Below, piece after piece: positions 46,850-64,000 of a DNA stretch of 64,000 nt. Both the position numbers and the translations under genes were made by a program. Below the pieces are notes generated by a model. That model saw only the letters and a program-made list of their open reading frames with translations, was not told where the DNA came from and did not search any database. Source of the DNA: Coriolopsis trogii (Eukaryota; Basidiomycota; Agaricomycetes; Polyporales; Polyporaceae); the NCBI GenBank assembly GCA_020543525.1, contig JAHYIO010000031.1, positions 1,922,001 through 1,986,000 on the forward strand, given 5' to 3'. Each line of letters begins with the position of its first letter. Position 1 is the stretch's first letter.

Positions 46850-48923
46850 CTAGATGTCGTCCAAGAACGCCTCTACTTCCCGCCGAGCAACCCCACTCTC
46901 CGACCAAGCAGTTTGGAGCGTCTTCCGCAGGCTCTGCAGTTTCGCTCGCTTCCTGGCACCATCTTCGCCATACGCGCGTTCGAGCACGTCGTGCATCTCC
47001 TTCTTCACCGCATCGATCGTGCCGACCGGAGTCCGTCCGCTCCTGTAAATCTTCCCGGCACCCAATCCATGACGAACCTCGATGAGCTCGTACGCAACGT
47101 CTAGGCCTTCGGAGAGGTAGATAGCATTCCCGGGCTGGTCTGCGTCGATGGGCCAAAGAATGCTGTGTAAGGCGTGGCGTGTCAGCTATCGGGATATCCT
47201 TCCATCGGTTGACTGTTGAACGTACGTGGGGACGCCGGCCATGATCGTCTCCAGTGTGCTGTTGTGCCCACCATGGCAGATGTACCATCCAGTCGCCTGC
47301 AGCCCCTAGGTCAGCAGTAAGCGTGTAGAGGTTGGGAAGGACTCGCCGGATGGTCAAGCAGAGCTTGTTGGGGAACCCAGTCCGTCAAGAGAGCATTCCC
47401 GTATTCGGCTATCTTGCTCTGTACCTCTGCAGGAGGACTTGTCGCAGACGCCGCAGCACTGCTCATGACCTGATGTTAGAGCGCAGAATCAGTAAAGCAA
47501 CAATACTAGGCTCCGAAGACAGAGACTCACGAATGGGATGTTTTTCTCCATCATGACATCGAGGACAGCCCAGAGTTTGGCGGGATCCGTGGGCCAGAAC
47601 AACGAACCGAAAGAGATCTACAGCGCAATGCATTCAGCTATGTTGCAGTAGTGCCCGTGCATCGATGACAGGGCGTACATAGATGACTGACTTCGCGCCA
47701 TGAGACACGAGTCTGTCCTCCAGAAACTTTAAAACCTTGTCAGATCGTGGGTCTCTCGAGGTCTCTTCCTGTCCCTGAGGAATGAGGGGACCGGCGTAGT
47801 AAACCTTGCGTCCTGTTTCGCCGATCCAAGACCGCAAGGCGTTTGTAGCTTCGGGTTGGTAGTCGGCAGCGTCAAACGTAATCAAGCCGTCGCATGTCCG
47901 GCATAGTCTAACAGAAGCTCGCAGCATCAGCATGGAGTCAAGTGAGTATAAGGAGTTGATTCGTCCTACTCCGGTACGGGCGCAACAACGTCCATGAATT
48001 CTGGCCTATGTGCGAACTACGTTCACGAAGGCTCATCAGCTCAGCATAACACAGAGTGGAGTGAAACGCACTGATTGGGGATGATACTCGTAGTCATACA
48101 TGGGAGGGAAGCAAGGGCTGTGGATTAGCTCACCACTTGGCGCGAAGAAATGCTGAGGTAGCGCAGTCAGACATCGTCACGAAGGTAGGGGTGTAAGGAT
48201 CACCTCGAGTATTGCAGGCGATTTTGACACCCCTGCCGTGGCGCTCGTCTCCAAAGAGGGAACATTCCCTTCTCTTATGATCAATTGCATAGAGTGTGTC
48301 GCCAAAGGTACCCATGCATAGCACTTCACCCCATGTGCGCTGGATTGCTTGACGATCTCGAACGCGCGGTGGACGAAGAGCTAAAGGTTGGTCTTGTCAC
48401 ATTCTGTCGACATAAAGACAAGAACTACGCACGTCAAAAATGGCAACACTAGGAAGAACCGGGTAAGGGTCGAATTGCATCCCTGTCTTCGCGCACACCA
48501 CAGGTTCCCCTTTCATGATATTTGCCCATGCTGCCTCAAATGAGTTCTGTAACCCGCTCGTGTTGAAGACTTCAGTGCCGTCTGCAAGCCCAATCAATCT
48601 ATAGGAACCAAGGTCAGCCGGTGCATTCTCTATTAGTGGGCGACGAATGACGAACCTGATGCGAGAAGCGAAGTGCTCTTCGTCGGTAAGAAAATCACGC
48701 ACAACTTCCGCCTTTATGCGGTCGTAGTGGCTGTTTGAGGCGAAGAAGGTGACTGCCACGGGACGCAATTTCACCAGACGAGCGACGAGAGTGCACATTG
48801 TGCGCGCATGTCCTGCGAAGGTATATGCGTTAGCAAACAGATGCAATATTGACAGCCCGCGGTTTACACACCCCACATATGCGCGGGGAAGACGACGATG
48901 TGCTTGTGGGAATAGACAGTCAT
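46850..48923 (-). CDS. UDP-glycosyltransferase (GT1), copy 2
   Basis: Tandem paralogue of the gene at 43727, same strand and same exon plan. It begins MTVYSHKHIVVFPAHMWG, with the intron after Trp-Gly at the same codon, followed by HARTMCTLVARLVKLRP. The donor site reads WVPQQALLDHP, GWYICHGGHNSTLETIMAGVP and WPIDADQPGNA. The C-terminus is EVEAFLDDI. Moderately diverged from copy 1 in the acceptor-binding N-terminal half and closer in the C-terminal half, as expected for duplicates with different acceptors but the same sugar donor. Confidence 0.85.
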
Positions 48924-50453
48924 GGTCTAGGACGGAATTGTTTTGGGGTGAGGAGTGTGTTCGTGTCAAGTCGATATCCACCCACCTATATACCAGACAG
49001 ACCACATACCGTAACCATGCACGTTGTTGGGACCCCCGAGATAGCTCCATCCAATCACCAAGAGGCCCGGATCGAGTAGGTGGAGGACTCGGCACGCAGA
49101 GGGTCGGGGCGCGCTATTTGCATTGAGTTTCACTCGCGGTTTATCGTATCCACTCAAGCGATGGGATTGCTTGACAAGGCCAGCCGCATCTCGCCACGTG
49201 AAACTTCTGGATGTCGTAACAAGCTCTCTTCTCACCGATACAAACCGAGGCAGCAGAGTCCGATCGGGCGGCGAGATACTGAAAGGAGGGTATGTATGTG
49301 TCAACAAAAATTTGACAAGAGACGCAGCTACGCCTGCGCCACCCACCTCGCGCACCATTGCCATTGGCACTCGCCGCTACAATTGAGGACCTCTGAGGCA
49401 TCATATGCCAGCTGGCACATTTAAATCATTTGTACGTATGATAGGCGGACATGTTATCTCATGAGCGTGGCGCTCTGTCCACCTCGCGGACAGTCTTGGT
49501 GTCTCTGAAGCAAGTTGTGAGTGTTATATGGTACCAGCATGAGCATGATGAACACACCATTGTCTGGAGCAAGATACCGTCAAAGCGCATATGCGCACAG
49601 CACCTACAGGCTTGACAGCTATGGTCGATCCCTGCAACACTGACCATGTAAGACAGCAGAGTTCGAGCGGGCTGCCCAGTAGTAAGCCTCTTACTCAGTA
49701 CGACATCGGTGACCGAGGCTTCCTGCGTAGAATCGCACGAAGCATGAGTCGGATGAAGCTGAAGAATGAGAGCTTCTTGACTTTTGTCATCACGTTACGA
49801 GTGCAAATTATCAGCCTGCGTCGACTCAAGTCATCATTTTAGCTCACCGGGGTAGCTACGGCGGCCGATTCCACCGGCGAGGTATTTGAGCTCTTGCTGG
49901 TACAGACTTGGAAAAACGAATACATCCGGTTGGGAGGTCCAACACGCTTTAGTGGCTCGAGGCTCAGTAGATGATCGTAGCTTCAGGGCTAGTTCCGTGG
50001 GCAAATGCTATCGACGTCGAGCGCTTCATGGTTTCGGTCTTAAAAAGCGCCCAATGCATCGGTGAGAGAGATGAGATACCGCTGGTACAGTCCAGAGAGA
50101 ACGAATGCATCCGTTCAAGAGGTCGAACTAGTCTCGTGACCAGACGTTCGGAGCTTCAATCGGATTCAAAGGACACTAGTATGTAGTGGTGTTTCAACTT
50201 CTCTGGCGACCGTGTCCAAGTGGACGTGTCCTCTTCTCCCTTCGAGGAGTGCGCTCAAAAAGTCAGGAGCAATAAGAAAGTAACAATGCATTATGTTATG
50301 GTGTCGAGGGCCGCATGACAGTCTACTCCGGATTGCAACAGCGACTCCCTTAGACTATTCCTGCTATGAAACCCGTCTACCACATGATTCCGGATGGTTA
50401 CACAACGCAGCACAGTTCACTGGGAATCCGCCTTGACGCTTCCCCAACGCGCT
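48924..50453. other. Intergenic region before the MnP cluster
   Basis: Two stretches about 180 bp apart (about 49895-49950 and 50080-50135) look like diverged direct repeats sharing CTGGTACAG, GAACGAATRCATCCG and GAGGTC. No supportable frame. Confidence 0.4.
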
Positions 50454-51857
<1,404 letters not shown>

Positions 51858-51913
51858 GGTTGAGAGAGGAGTGGAGATGCTCGAGAGGAGAGCTGTCGAT
51901 GTCCTGGAAGACT
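51858..51913 (-). promoter_or_regulatory. Conserved MnP 5' leader, copy A
   Basis: The core ATCGACAGCTCTCCTCTCGA and GCATCTC just before the ATG recurs at copies C (59174-59228) and D (63173-63228) but not B. Conservation outside coding sequence suggests recent common origin or a role in transcript start or translation. Confidence 0.6.
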
Positions 51914-51932
51914 CCCCGTCTCGACCAGAGGG

Positions 51933-51940
51933 CTTTTGTA
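51933..51940 (-). promoter_or_regulatory. TATA-like box of MnP A (TACAAAAG)
   Basis: About 76 bp before the start codon. Same place as the canonical TATAAAAG of copy C; upstream of this point the two promoters no longer align. Confidence 0.55.
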
Positions 51941-54900
51941 CCAGCTCGTACTAGTTGTTCATCGGTCAAAGCAAACTCGCGGTGTTGAGTAGCAGACTTG
52001 CGCAACACGACCCGCTAGCCATGTTTTCAGCCAATCACAAGTGGTACATTTGGTCAGCGTGAATGTCCGAGCCATTGGTCAGGCTATGTTGACTGAGCCA
52101 AGAGCTCGGTATGTCTGTTGCGGGGGAGAGGAATGGCCAAAGTAAGGTTCCCTGCGAGCTGGAGAACACGGCTGCTGCCTAGTATGGTATGTCGCGCAGC
52201 ATGGGTACCACGGTTTGGGCGATGCATGAGAACGCAGGGCACAACGAAAGCACGGGCGGGGGAGGCGCGTCCTCGGGCAAAATACGGCAGAGTCGACAAA
52301 GCAGACTACGGGTGTGATACTCCCGCACCTGTGGGCAGGACAGTGTGGCTGACGGTGCCGTGGAGAAGCATGCAGTGGGGATGTGCGTTACAGATTGACA
52401 TGCCGTGGCGTCGGGGTTTAGCCTCTCCTGGGGAGTGGGAGCGAGCATCCTTTCTGTGGGAGTATCGGTCTGTCGGGGACCTGGGGCCTTGGATCCGTAA
52501 CCTGCGCCCCTGTTCGCTGCACCGCCACGAGGGAATGAACCTGAGCCCGTCCGCCGAGGACCGAGGGCCCTCTGAGCTGAGATGCAGTCGAGTATTTTGG
52601 GTATAACTCCCGAGGCTGAGGCATGCATGACGCCACTTCGTCAATTGGAACTGCGCAGGTTGTGTGAACGCTTACTTACAACCATGGTCAAATTGGATGG
52701 AGGCTTGAGGAGGCTTGAGAAAGCTTGTGAATAACATGGAGACATAACGACTGGCGGTGAAATAAGTGAGACCTATACCCAACATAACTGAACGGACATG
52801 CAAGACAGGACGGAGTGCCGACGCCCATCAGTGGACCTTGGTCAAAAGGTGAGCGCTTGTACCTGCCGGGCCGATGGAGTCACCTCCGGTTCGCACACAA
52901 CAAACTCCGGGACAAACATCTCGGAAGCTGACGAGCATGGAATCGAAGGTATGTCAGAAAGCCATCTGGGCGCACTCGCGTTCGGCAGGACCTCGAGGAT
53001 GACTGAACCTTGTGCTCGGGCATCGCTTGACTCCCGAGTGTCGTGCTCGGAAGGTTGTAGGACATGTTGCGCTATCCTGTGCCCACGATGTGTCATTCCA
53101 CGCAGCTGGTGTAAGGGCGTGTAGTAGGAATATCTGCGCGCTGTTCCAACGCCCGATGTCTACACCTGATAGCTCCCCCAAATTCTGAGCGGCCCATCTG
53201 CAAAATCTAATCAATGACTCACCGCCCGTGCCGCAGCTAGACGGCCTCGACCGCTGCAGCTCGAAGTTTGGTCAAGTCAGGGAGATAAGGTGGAAGCTCG
53301 GGTTGAGTATTGGTATGCAGACGTTGACATACCCGCGGTGATTGTTATCAGAACGTATTGTGGCCACCATGAGTGATGCACCATCCGGTAGACTGTCTTT
53401 TTTCAGTGATGCGCCACAAGTCAGCGTCCAAGCGTACGTACAGGCTAATCCAAGACGCTTGCTGAGGTGTCCAACCCGCCATAATGGCGTTCAAGCTTGC
53501 TCTATCCTAATCTTCACCTGGCCCGGAACTTGAAAATAGGGCGGTGGACTCAGATGAGGCGGCGGCGGAATATCAAGAGAGCGAGGCCGAGCAACCCGAC
53601 TCCAGCCAGCAAACGCATGTTGAGATGAAGTCGCGTCGAGCCTTAACTTGAGGCATGAAGCTAAAGCAGTGGAGATCGTAATCGTACGCGGGTTACTTCA
53701 AAGTTAGTGCGCATGTATGGATTACGTAACTCATATATTCCTGGTGTGCAACTCCGGGAATTTCCGATGCTGCGAGTGCGCTTGAGCGCGAGCCTTCAGA
53801 TATCGATCCAACTTGTCCTCCAACGCGACTTCGAATCTCCTTGTAACTTGTGTCTCGTTTACTTCCTTTTCCTAAGTCTCGTCAAATCATCAGGAGAGCA
53901 CGTCAAGCTTTCTGTCTAAGGAGACTTTTGTACAATTAATCTGCGGTGGGATGTTGGTTTGATCAAAGGCCCATACCCCGTCCTCCGGTCCAAGCCTTTC
54001 TCCTGTGTGTCCAGAGAAGGCTTGTGTCGCACTTGTTGTGAGACACACGCAGTCGAGCCCCTGATAACTATCTGATGGTATGTTCAAGACGCATCACCAG
54101 CTTGGCACACTGACTGAATGTTCGACTAGAATATTACATGCGTGGTTCCGTGCAGCTGACGAAAGGTGACGTCCACTTTTTGGTCAGGTATAGGCAGTCC
54201 CACAGAGTGCAAATTCGCTACTTGTTACATTGCTTCCCCAGTTCTACCACTACCAGCCAGATGCGTGTTCTACCCCGCTGCAGGTTCCGTAGCCGTGGTT
54301 CAGTATCTTCGAACATACATGATCATCGCATCTACCTCGATGTAGTACCCCAATGTCGGAAATGTGCCTGGCAGGTGAGTGCGAACTATGCGACAATCAT
54401 CCTCTCCTCTGTGCGGGTACGTGGTATACTGTATGTATACGAGGAAATGGTAACGGAAACTTGGACGTCGACTAGCGGAGCATTGAATCTCTGCCTTACT
54501 ATGGACAGAGTCGTGTTAACCTGGTCCTTGCAGACGATCTCCTCACATGTATCCCGACTCCATGTTCACATACATGTTGCAAGCGATAGGATCGACTCCG
54601 AGTGCACCTCTTCCCCCTACGGACCCCCCGCGCAGCGCAATTCCCCTACGCGTCCCTCATCAACTGCGCCCTCTGACGATCCCCTCCCTTTTTCTCTCAA
54701 CAGCTGCAGTCCAAAGCTCATCGGACATTGCACTTGCCGGTACCGATGAATATGTCTCCGGACTTGCCCACTGCGCAAAGCCATGGATCCTTCTCGCAAA
54801 CTCGACGACAGATACGTCCCCACACAAGGATAGGATTTGCTATTCGCATCGCTGCTGTGCATCTATTCCTGGTTCGACTCTCGCCGAGAGAGACGCGCGT

Positions 54901-56270
54901 GAGTAAGTGCCCTGAGAAGGATCCCGTGAACATGAGAATAGCCTTTCTAACTCTTCTCAGGAACATGGGAGCGACCCGTAGTCGAGGACTCGGCATCGTC
55001 TATTTCCTCGGTCGTATCCCGAGCCTAGGCGCGTTCTCCGCCGGAGGTTTAGACACCAGATCTTCAACGCTCGCAGGAAGTGGAGCATACCATGCAGGAG
55101 CTTGGGTATGCTCCATATGGCCGCCAAATGACATGATGTGGTATTATCTCTACCCGGTCCTACTACCTGCACTATGAGGAGGATGGCGCCCTGTTTGAAG
55201 CGGCGTGAGTGAGAGACCTGATTTGTAAGGGCGTGGCGGTGGGAGCGCAAAGTCGGCGCGTCGATATTTTACACTTGCCGGTTTGGGGTTCACGACAAAC
55301 TGTACGTGTAACAGATTCCTCGTGCCTTCCTCTTCCCCCCCTATCCTCACGCGGAGTCTCACTAGAAGAGGGTTGAGGTCATCGCCCATGTCGCAACTCG
55401 CGGTAGGCCGTGGCAAGATCGTTCACGAACGCCGTGGAATTCTGACGCTAACTGCACGACCCAGATTCGGGGGTGCCGCGCACAGGCGTTATTCGTGGGT
55501 TGGCTCACTGGCGCGTCATGCCAAGCTCCGCCTCTACCTCCTCATTCACACAGCAGACAGGTAGTTGCGTACAACGAGGACCCACAGTCCGCCAAGAGGG
55601 CATCAATGAGTTTATTCCGCAATCGGCTCTGAAGGATGGCCAAACGGTGTGGTTTGTAGTACCGCAAGCTCATGGACCTCGTTACGGATCCTCGCTGCCG
55701 GCTGCGGGATCTCCTAGGCTCTCACAAAGAACCACTAGCTCATCGCTTCCACTTTCCCGGTAATATCGAAGGATAGGTATGTCGTCTAACATTATACAAG
55801 CTCTACACACAGGCTGAGTACCGTTCTTGAACCCGCATACCGCACCGCTGGGATGATGTATGGCCGATGTCTACTCGCAGGGGTCTCCATGGATGATCAC
55901 ACTCCCGCTAGTACCGCATTCGTTCTGCCGCCCCAGCCGAAGGTCAGGTCGACCCCGTCGGCATCCCACTTTCTCAGTGTTCGCCGAACACAAGATGCAG
56001 ATGCTATTCCGGCGCTGCGCTGAAGACGTTGCATTGGTTGCCGTCCGTGCTGTTTTGGTTCCAAAGTCTCTTCCCCGGTTTCCCGACTCCCTAGGACGAC
56101 ACACCAACGTTCTGGTACCCTTCCGCTTGTTTCGCTACACTTACTTTGCCGTCCATGGTATTGTAACGCGTCTGTCCTGATTGGCCACTGTCACAGAGCA
56201 CGACTGTTTCAGCATAACTCTGTCCGGTGTACAGCACACAGTGGAAGAGTCGGAGGGGCGACTCAAAAAG
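51941..56270. other. Intergenic region between MnP A and MnP B
   Basis: About 4.3 kb with the divergent promoters of A and B. Frames on both strands, such as at 52.1-52.6 and 54.5-55.5 kb, show no family resemblance. No peroxidase remnant was found. Confidence 0.35.
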
Positions 56271-56277
56271 TACAAAA
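56271..56277 (+). promoter_or_regulatory. TATA-like box of MnP B (TACAAAA)
   Basis: 79 bp before the start codon of MnP B, same spacing as in its paralogues, with C in place of T at the third base as in copy A. Confidence 0.5.
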
Positions 56278-56349
56278 GGGTCGATGGGATGGCCTGTAGC
56301 CCTCAGGACACTCACAGTCTTCCTCAGTACCCATCTCCTCTCCCGGACA

Positions 56350-57757
<1,408 letters not shown>

Positions 57758-59146
57758 ACGAGATACTAGATGCAGGGTTCCTTGAGGCGGCCTTGGTGGC
57801 GCGCTTGGCTTTGGTCTTCGTTCAGTATCTGTGTGATCGTAAGCTTCTCCCAGGATATGTGGGGCTTTCCTCTCATATTTTTGTGCTCCAAGTTTTGTTA
57901 TCTTGTACATGAAATTGATCTCATGATTGTTCTTCTACGTCCAGTGTGATTTGATGCTACTGGTAAGACCACATGAACCTGCGAGCTAAAGCCCGTGAAG
58001 TCTTCATAAACTCACAGTGGATGCTGTTCAGCAACATGAGAGCACATCCCATCGCTCTTTCTCCTTTCCATTCTACTCCAACGGGAGTCACACAGCTCCC
58101 GAATGGTTTGCCCAAGCACTCATAAAACCGTGCGGTTGGGCGGCCCGCGATACGAGCGCCTAACGTACATAGGTGCAATCGCTCGTCGCCTGTAATTCTC
58201 ATCAGCTTACTCCTCTTCCTCTACGACCTCGAAGTCAAAGAAACATCCATCCACACTATACGCACGATTCTGATCGAACGCCGCAACCGCATGTCTTGGG
58301 ATTGAGGGATGCCAGTTGTCATTCTCTCATACGAGTGACAGATCATGAAGGCATGAGTCTCAGGCTCGATTAGTCAAGCTAACAAATGGCTGAAAACATT
58401 TTACATTGAGCAGGTAAGCCGCTCTGGCTGCGTATTCTGCTCGCCCAAAAATGAGATATAGCTCCTGGTTCCTTGGACGATTTTGTTCGCTCACGCCGCT
58501 TCAGAGCCTCGACGTGTCGGTTGAAAATGAACCCCTAAGCAGAGAGGCACGGTACCTTGTGGAGATATGCATTTACGACTCAATGTCCCCGTTTTAGCGG
58601 GACAATGCGCTCTCATCAGAATGTCTATTGCTCCCACTCCGTGGACAAGGTGTACCCGGCGCTACGGCTTGTCGTCCAAAAACGCACTCTCGTCCTACGT
58701 GCTCGCTCCACGGTATTTTTGGATGGCCTGTCGGGCTCGCAGGTACGGGAGCCAATCATTCTCCTGGCCTTCTCTGTCATTACTGCTGTCTGTCCCCGGC
58801 ATAAGTCGCGACTCCTCCGTCCGCACCCTCGTTCCACCCTTCTTTCCCATGGAGACGCTCTGACCGCCGTATCGAGCAGGAAAGTCACGGCTCGGTATGT
58901 TTAGACTGGGCGACACCTGTCTTCTACAGCCTACCCGGTTCTCTTCTTGGCTCTGCCTCTCCCTGGCACCGACTTAGCGATGCCTAAGCCGTGCAAGTAC
59001 ATCCCCCGCGAGAGCATGGACAACCACGCTGTCTAAGTCAGTTGAATGCGATTGGTCGATACCAAGGATGCGGTCCCATGTCGAACGAGGAAGTTGTGTA
59101 CTGGACACTCCGAGCCTGCAAAGAATAACCGCAAAGCGCAAACTCG
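57758..59146. other. Intergenic region between MnP B and MnP C
   Basis: 3' UTR of B and upstream promoter of C. No other gene or repeat recognised. Confidence 0.4.
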
Positions 59147-59153
59147 TATAAAA
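59147..59153 (+). promoter_or_regulatory. TATA box of MnP C (TATAAAA)
   Basis: Canonical TATAAAA 82 bp before the start codon of MnP C. Confidence 0.7.
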
Positions 59154-59173
59154 GCGGTCAGGTCGAGGCGACG

Positions 59174-59228
59174 AGTCTTCAGGATATCGACAGCTCTCCT
59201 CTCGAGCATCTCCACTCCTCTCTCAACC
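59174..59228 (+). promoter_or_regulatory. Conserved MnP 5' leader, copy C
   Basis: Matches the leaders of copies A and D from GAGTCTTC through GAGCATCTC up to the ATG. Confidence 0.6.
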
Positions 59229-60649
<1,421 letters not shown>

Positions 60650-63146
60650 GGCTTGAGCCAGTTGCGGTGCGCGAGGTTCACGATTCGGTTGCAATAAGTA
60701 TTTCGAGTCATATGGGCTGTACTTTGTGGTGGATTTGCGTCAATATACAGCTAGTCTCCCCCCATCGACCAGCTTTCCTAAGCGGGCATCCACTTGCTAT
60801 GAGGCCTTACTCCATAGATCCATAGCCTGATTGAATCATACATTCGTCGCTGAGGTGCTTGTACAATCCACGACTGCAGACAAGAGTGCTCGGATGTCAT
60901 TGCGCCTCATGATCGCCGGGCCTCAGTGCTCATCGTTCGCGTTTCGTCCCGAGCAACCTGATTCTCATGGCATTGGTGAGGTATTGAAGATAATACGGCA
61001 AAAAATTTGATCAGCTTGCTCCTGTGTGAGCCCGCGGAACGAGGTAGTGCCACTGTATTGAACGGTAACCACTAGCAGTGGTCCCACCGTAGCCATTGTC
61101 GACTTCATAAGCTCACTCCCGCCGCACGGAGAGATAACAATTTGCGCTGCAACGGATGTCCGGGAATTTTAGGCTTCTAAGTTGTCGGTGTAGAGAATTT
61201 GGGTTCATCTTGAAGGAAGCCAGGACTAATAGCTCCGGACCCTCCTTTTGTCTGATAGTCTCGTAAAGTATAGACGCAACAAGCAGAGCTGATTGCTGCT
61301 CTTCCATTGCTTCACATGTCAATCGAGGGCTGAGTAGCATCTAAGGAAGGTCTGGGGTGTAGATATCCTATGCATATGCCGCCCTAGACGCGTCGACATC
61401 TTGGCGTTAAGCACAAGTTCAGGCTTACCGATATTGACTCCGCGTATCCAGAACGTTCTGGTGGCCCACTGGTGAGGGGATCTAGGCAAGCGTTCATTGA
61501 GTTCAAGGAGAAGACACCACGAACTTCGCACCACCTGGTGGGAGGCACTTTTGTAACTTTCTACGCACATACCCATTTGTGGTCCAAAAGTCTCGCAGTG
61601 GCAACGTTACACGCCTCTTCTCGGCGCCGATAAAAGCCATACATACTGTATGCGTGCCTCAATGAGTGGTCTGGGCCATGCGGCGTACTTTGTCGAAGAT
61701 AACGGAAGGGACAAAGTTCCCCAGGTGGCAAGCCCAGCTTGGGAACGATATGCCAACCGCAGACCACAACAACACGCTCGATGAATGAAAGACGAGCAGA
61801 AGTACAGCTCGTACGTACGGTAGGGTATTCTCGCGAGAGCCTGTGTCAATTAGCGCAACATCATGACACCGTATCCATCGGTCAGGCGGTGGTGCACTAG
61901 GACAGAGGCAAGTCTACGTACTTGGCGTGATCTTCCTCTAGGTTCACGTTTCTCTCATCCATACCAGAGAATCTACATGCAGCATGCGATTTCCTGCACT
62001 CTCGGGGGTCCCGGGGTAGGGGTAGGAGTACGATGCGAAGTTCTCGGAGTAGTCGTTGTCCGAGTCCATGTTCCTGGGAACAAAGCTCGGCCTCTGCCGA
62101 GACAATCTGCCTGGCCGACACCGTGATCTCTACTGATCCCGTCCTTCGTTCAATTGGACACATAGCAAGTCTGGCTTAACCCTCTCAACTTCGCTGCTGC
62201 CTTGCGGTATTTTGTGGTCAGACTGGCTGTGTCGTGCAGCGCGGTACGACTCGTCTGCACAATACGACTCGGCACCGTACCTGACCCTCGGTTTTCTCTC
62301 ATCCTCACGCCTTGCCAAGCACAGGGTTTCTCAGGCCAGTCGATCCCGGTGACGATTTTCTCTCAAGGTGAACATCTCTGCGTGGTAAGCACGAGCTGAA
62401 AGCTAATAGAATACGGTACACCCATTCCATGGTACCCATCAAGGCTTGTCAAGCCGCGTCGCTCAAAGTTGACGTTCCGGGGCTTCTGCTCTACCAAGCA
62501 GGGATCGTTCATCACCAAGGTCTGCCACTAGAAAGACCATCCTCTACACTTGTAAAGCAGGTGCAGCAGATGTTCCCTCGGGGAGCGGCTCACAATCACG
62601 ACCGGTTCTTCTCCCACAAGAAAAAAGGTCGTAACCGCGCTCCCACTGCCCCGGAGGCCTGAGTACCAATTCCATGGAATGTCACTCAGCATCACGCAAA
62701 TGCTATACATTCTCACCCGATCGTGGTACCGGGTGCATCGCTGTACTCGCAGGAACAAGGATCCGTCCCGCGCCCGTCCTGCTCTCTTGGGCCTCCCGCT
62801 CACAGCGAGTAGCCCGTGTCTCTTTCCTCGGTACGTTATTCTCTCATGAGAACACCGAGTTTGTTGTGAACAGGTGGTACCAGCACCCCTCGGATCGTAT
62901 GGTACTGGGTAATATCCGTGTCCTTTGGGCTGCCAGGTGTCTTCCATTGGCCCTCCATCGCCCGAATTGCGACACACCGACTCTATGGTGTACCCTGGTA
63001 TACGCAATCCAGCATATGGTGGCTAGTCCACGCTGTCAAAATACAACGGTTATGATTGGCTCTTACCATGGATTGGGACTCACGTCGAGGTTGTTCGCTA
63101 CGGACCATCGCAAGTCGCGAACGATGCAAGTCGAGGTTTGAGACAG
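60650..63146. other. Intergenic region between MnP C and MnP D
   Basis: About 2.5 kb, 3' UTR of C and promoter of D. Frames at 61.5-61.9 and 62.5-63.0 kb have no family resemblance. Confidence 0.35.
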
Positions 63147-63153
63147 TATAAAG
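63147..63153 (+). promoter_or_regulatory. TATA box of MnP D (TATAAAG)
   Basis: 82 bp before the start codon of MnP D, the same spacing as in copy C. Confidence 0.65.
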
Positions 63154-63172
63154 AGGCTCGAGAAATGACCTC

Positions 63173-63228
63173 GAGTCTTCAGGACATCGACAGCTCTCCT
63201 CTCGAGCATCTCAACTTCTCTCTGAACG
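63173..63228 (+). promoter_or_regulatory. Conserved MnP 5' leader, copy D
   Basis: Same leader as copies A and C with a few changes next to the start codon (TCTGAACG in place of TCTCAACC). Confidence 0.6.

Positions 63229-64000
<772 letters not shown>

Noticed and set aside
52100..52650. Possible gene opposite MnP A's promoter
   Set aside because: Long frames appear on both strands in several phases, with no conserved motif; treated as non-coding.

Overview
The window is nuclear DNA of a wood-decay basidiomycete, most likely a white-rot polypore close to Trametes. The evidence is dense short GT-AG introns (about 50-70 nt), small secreted-protein genes with basidiomycete promoters, polyporopepsin-type aspartic proteases, and above all a cluster of class II manganese peroxidase (MnP) genes. 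There are no bacterial operons, CRISPR arrays or recognisable RNA genes.

Layout. 0.6-4.6 kb: MED31 and a UCH37/Uch2 deubiquitinase diverge from one short promoter, followed by a convergent aldo-keto reductase rich in introns. 4.8-6.05 kb: a probable non-autonomous DNA transposon with subterminal ATAAGTTG repeats. 7.3-8.9 kb: an A1 aspartic protease. 8.9-13.6 kb: a long stretch with no gene I can support. 13.6-22.8 kb: an AreA/Nit2-type GATA factor and a Sec7-PH ARF exchange factor. 23.6-24.8 kb: a small secreted Cys-rich protein with a Ser-rich and dibasic tail. 25.5-39.1 kb: a large inverted repeat, with two arms of about 4 kb, each holding an F-box gene convergent with an aspartic protease, around a 5.5 kb spacer with one basidiomycete protein of unknown function. 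39.8-43.4 kb: bleomycin hydrolase and an alpha/beta hydrolase with an apparent frameshift. 43.7-48.9 kb: two tandem UDP-glycosyltransferases. 50.4-64 kb: four MnP genes, one on the minus strand and three on the plus strand, the last running off the window.

The left part is housekeeping (Mediator, proteasome-linked deubiquitination, membrane traffic, nitrogen regulation). The right part is ecological: secreted peroxidases for lignin attack, secreted acid proteases for nitrogen scavenging, glycosyltransferases and a hydrolase that could handle small aromatics. Two inverted duplications (F-box/protease, and MnP A versus C) show patchy near-identity that reaches into introns and stops abruptly. 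This suggests recent duplication with ongoing gene conversion. A nitrogen regulator and the MnP cluster share the window, but they lie more than 30 kb apart and no functional link is shown by the sequence.
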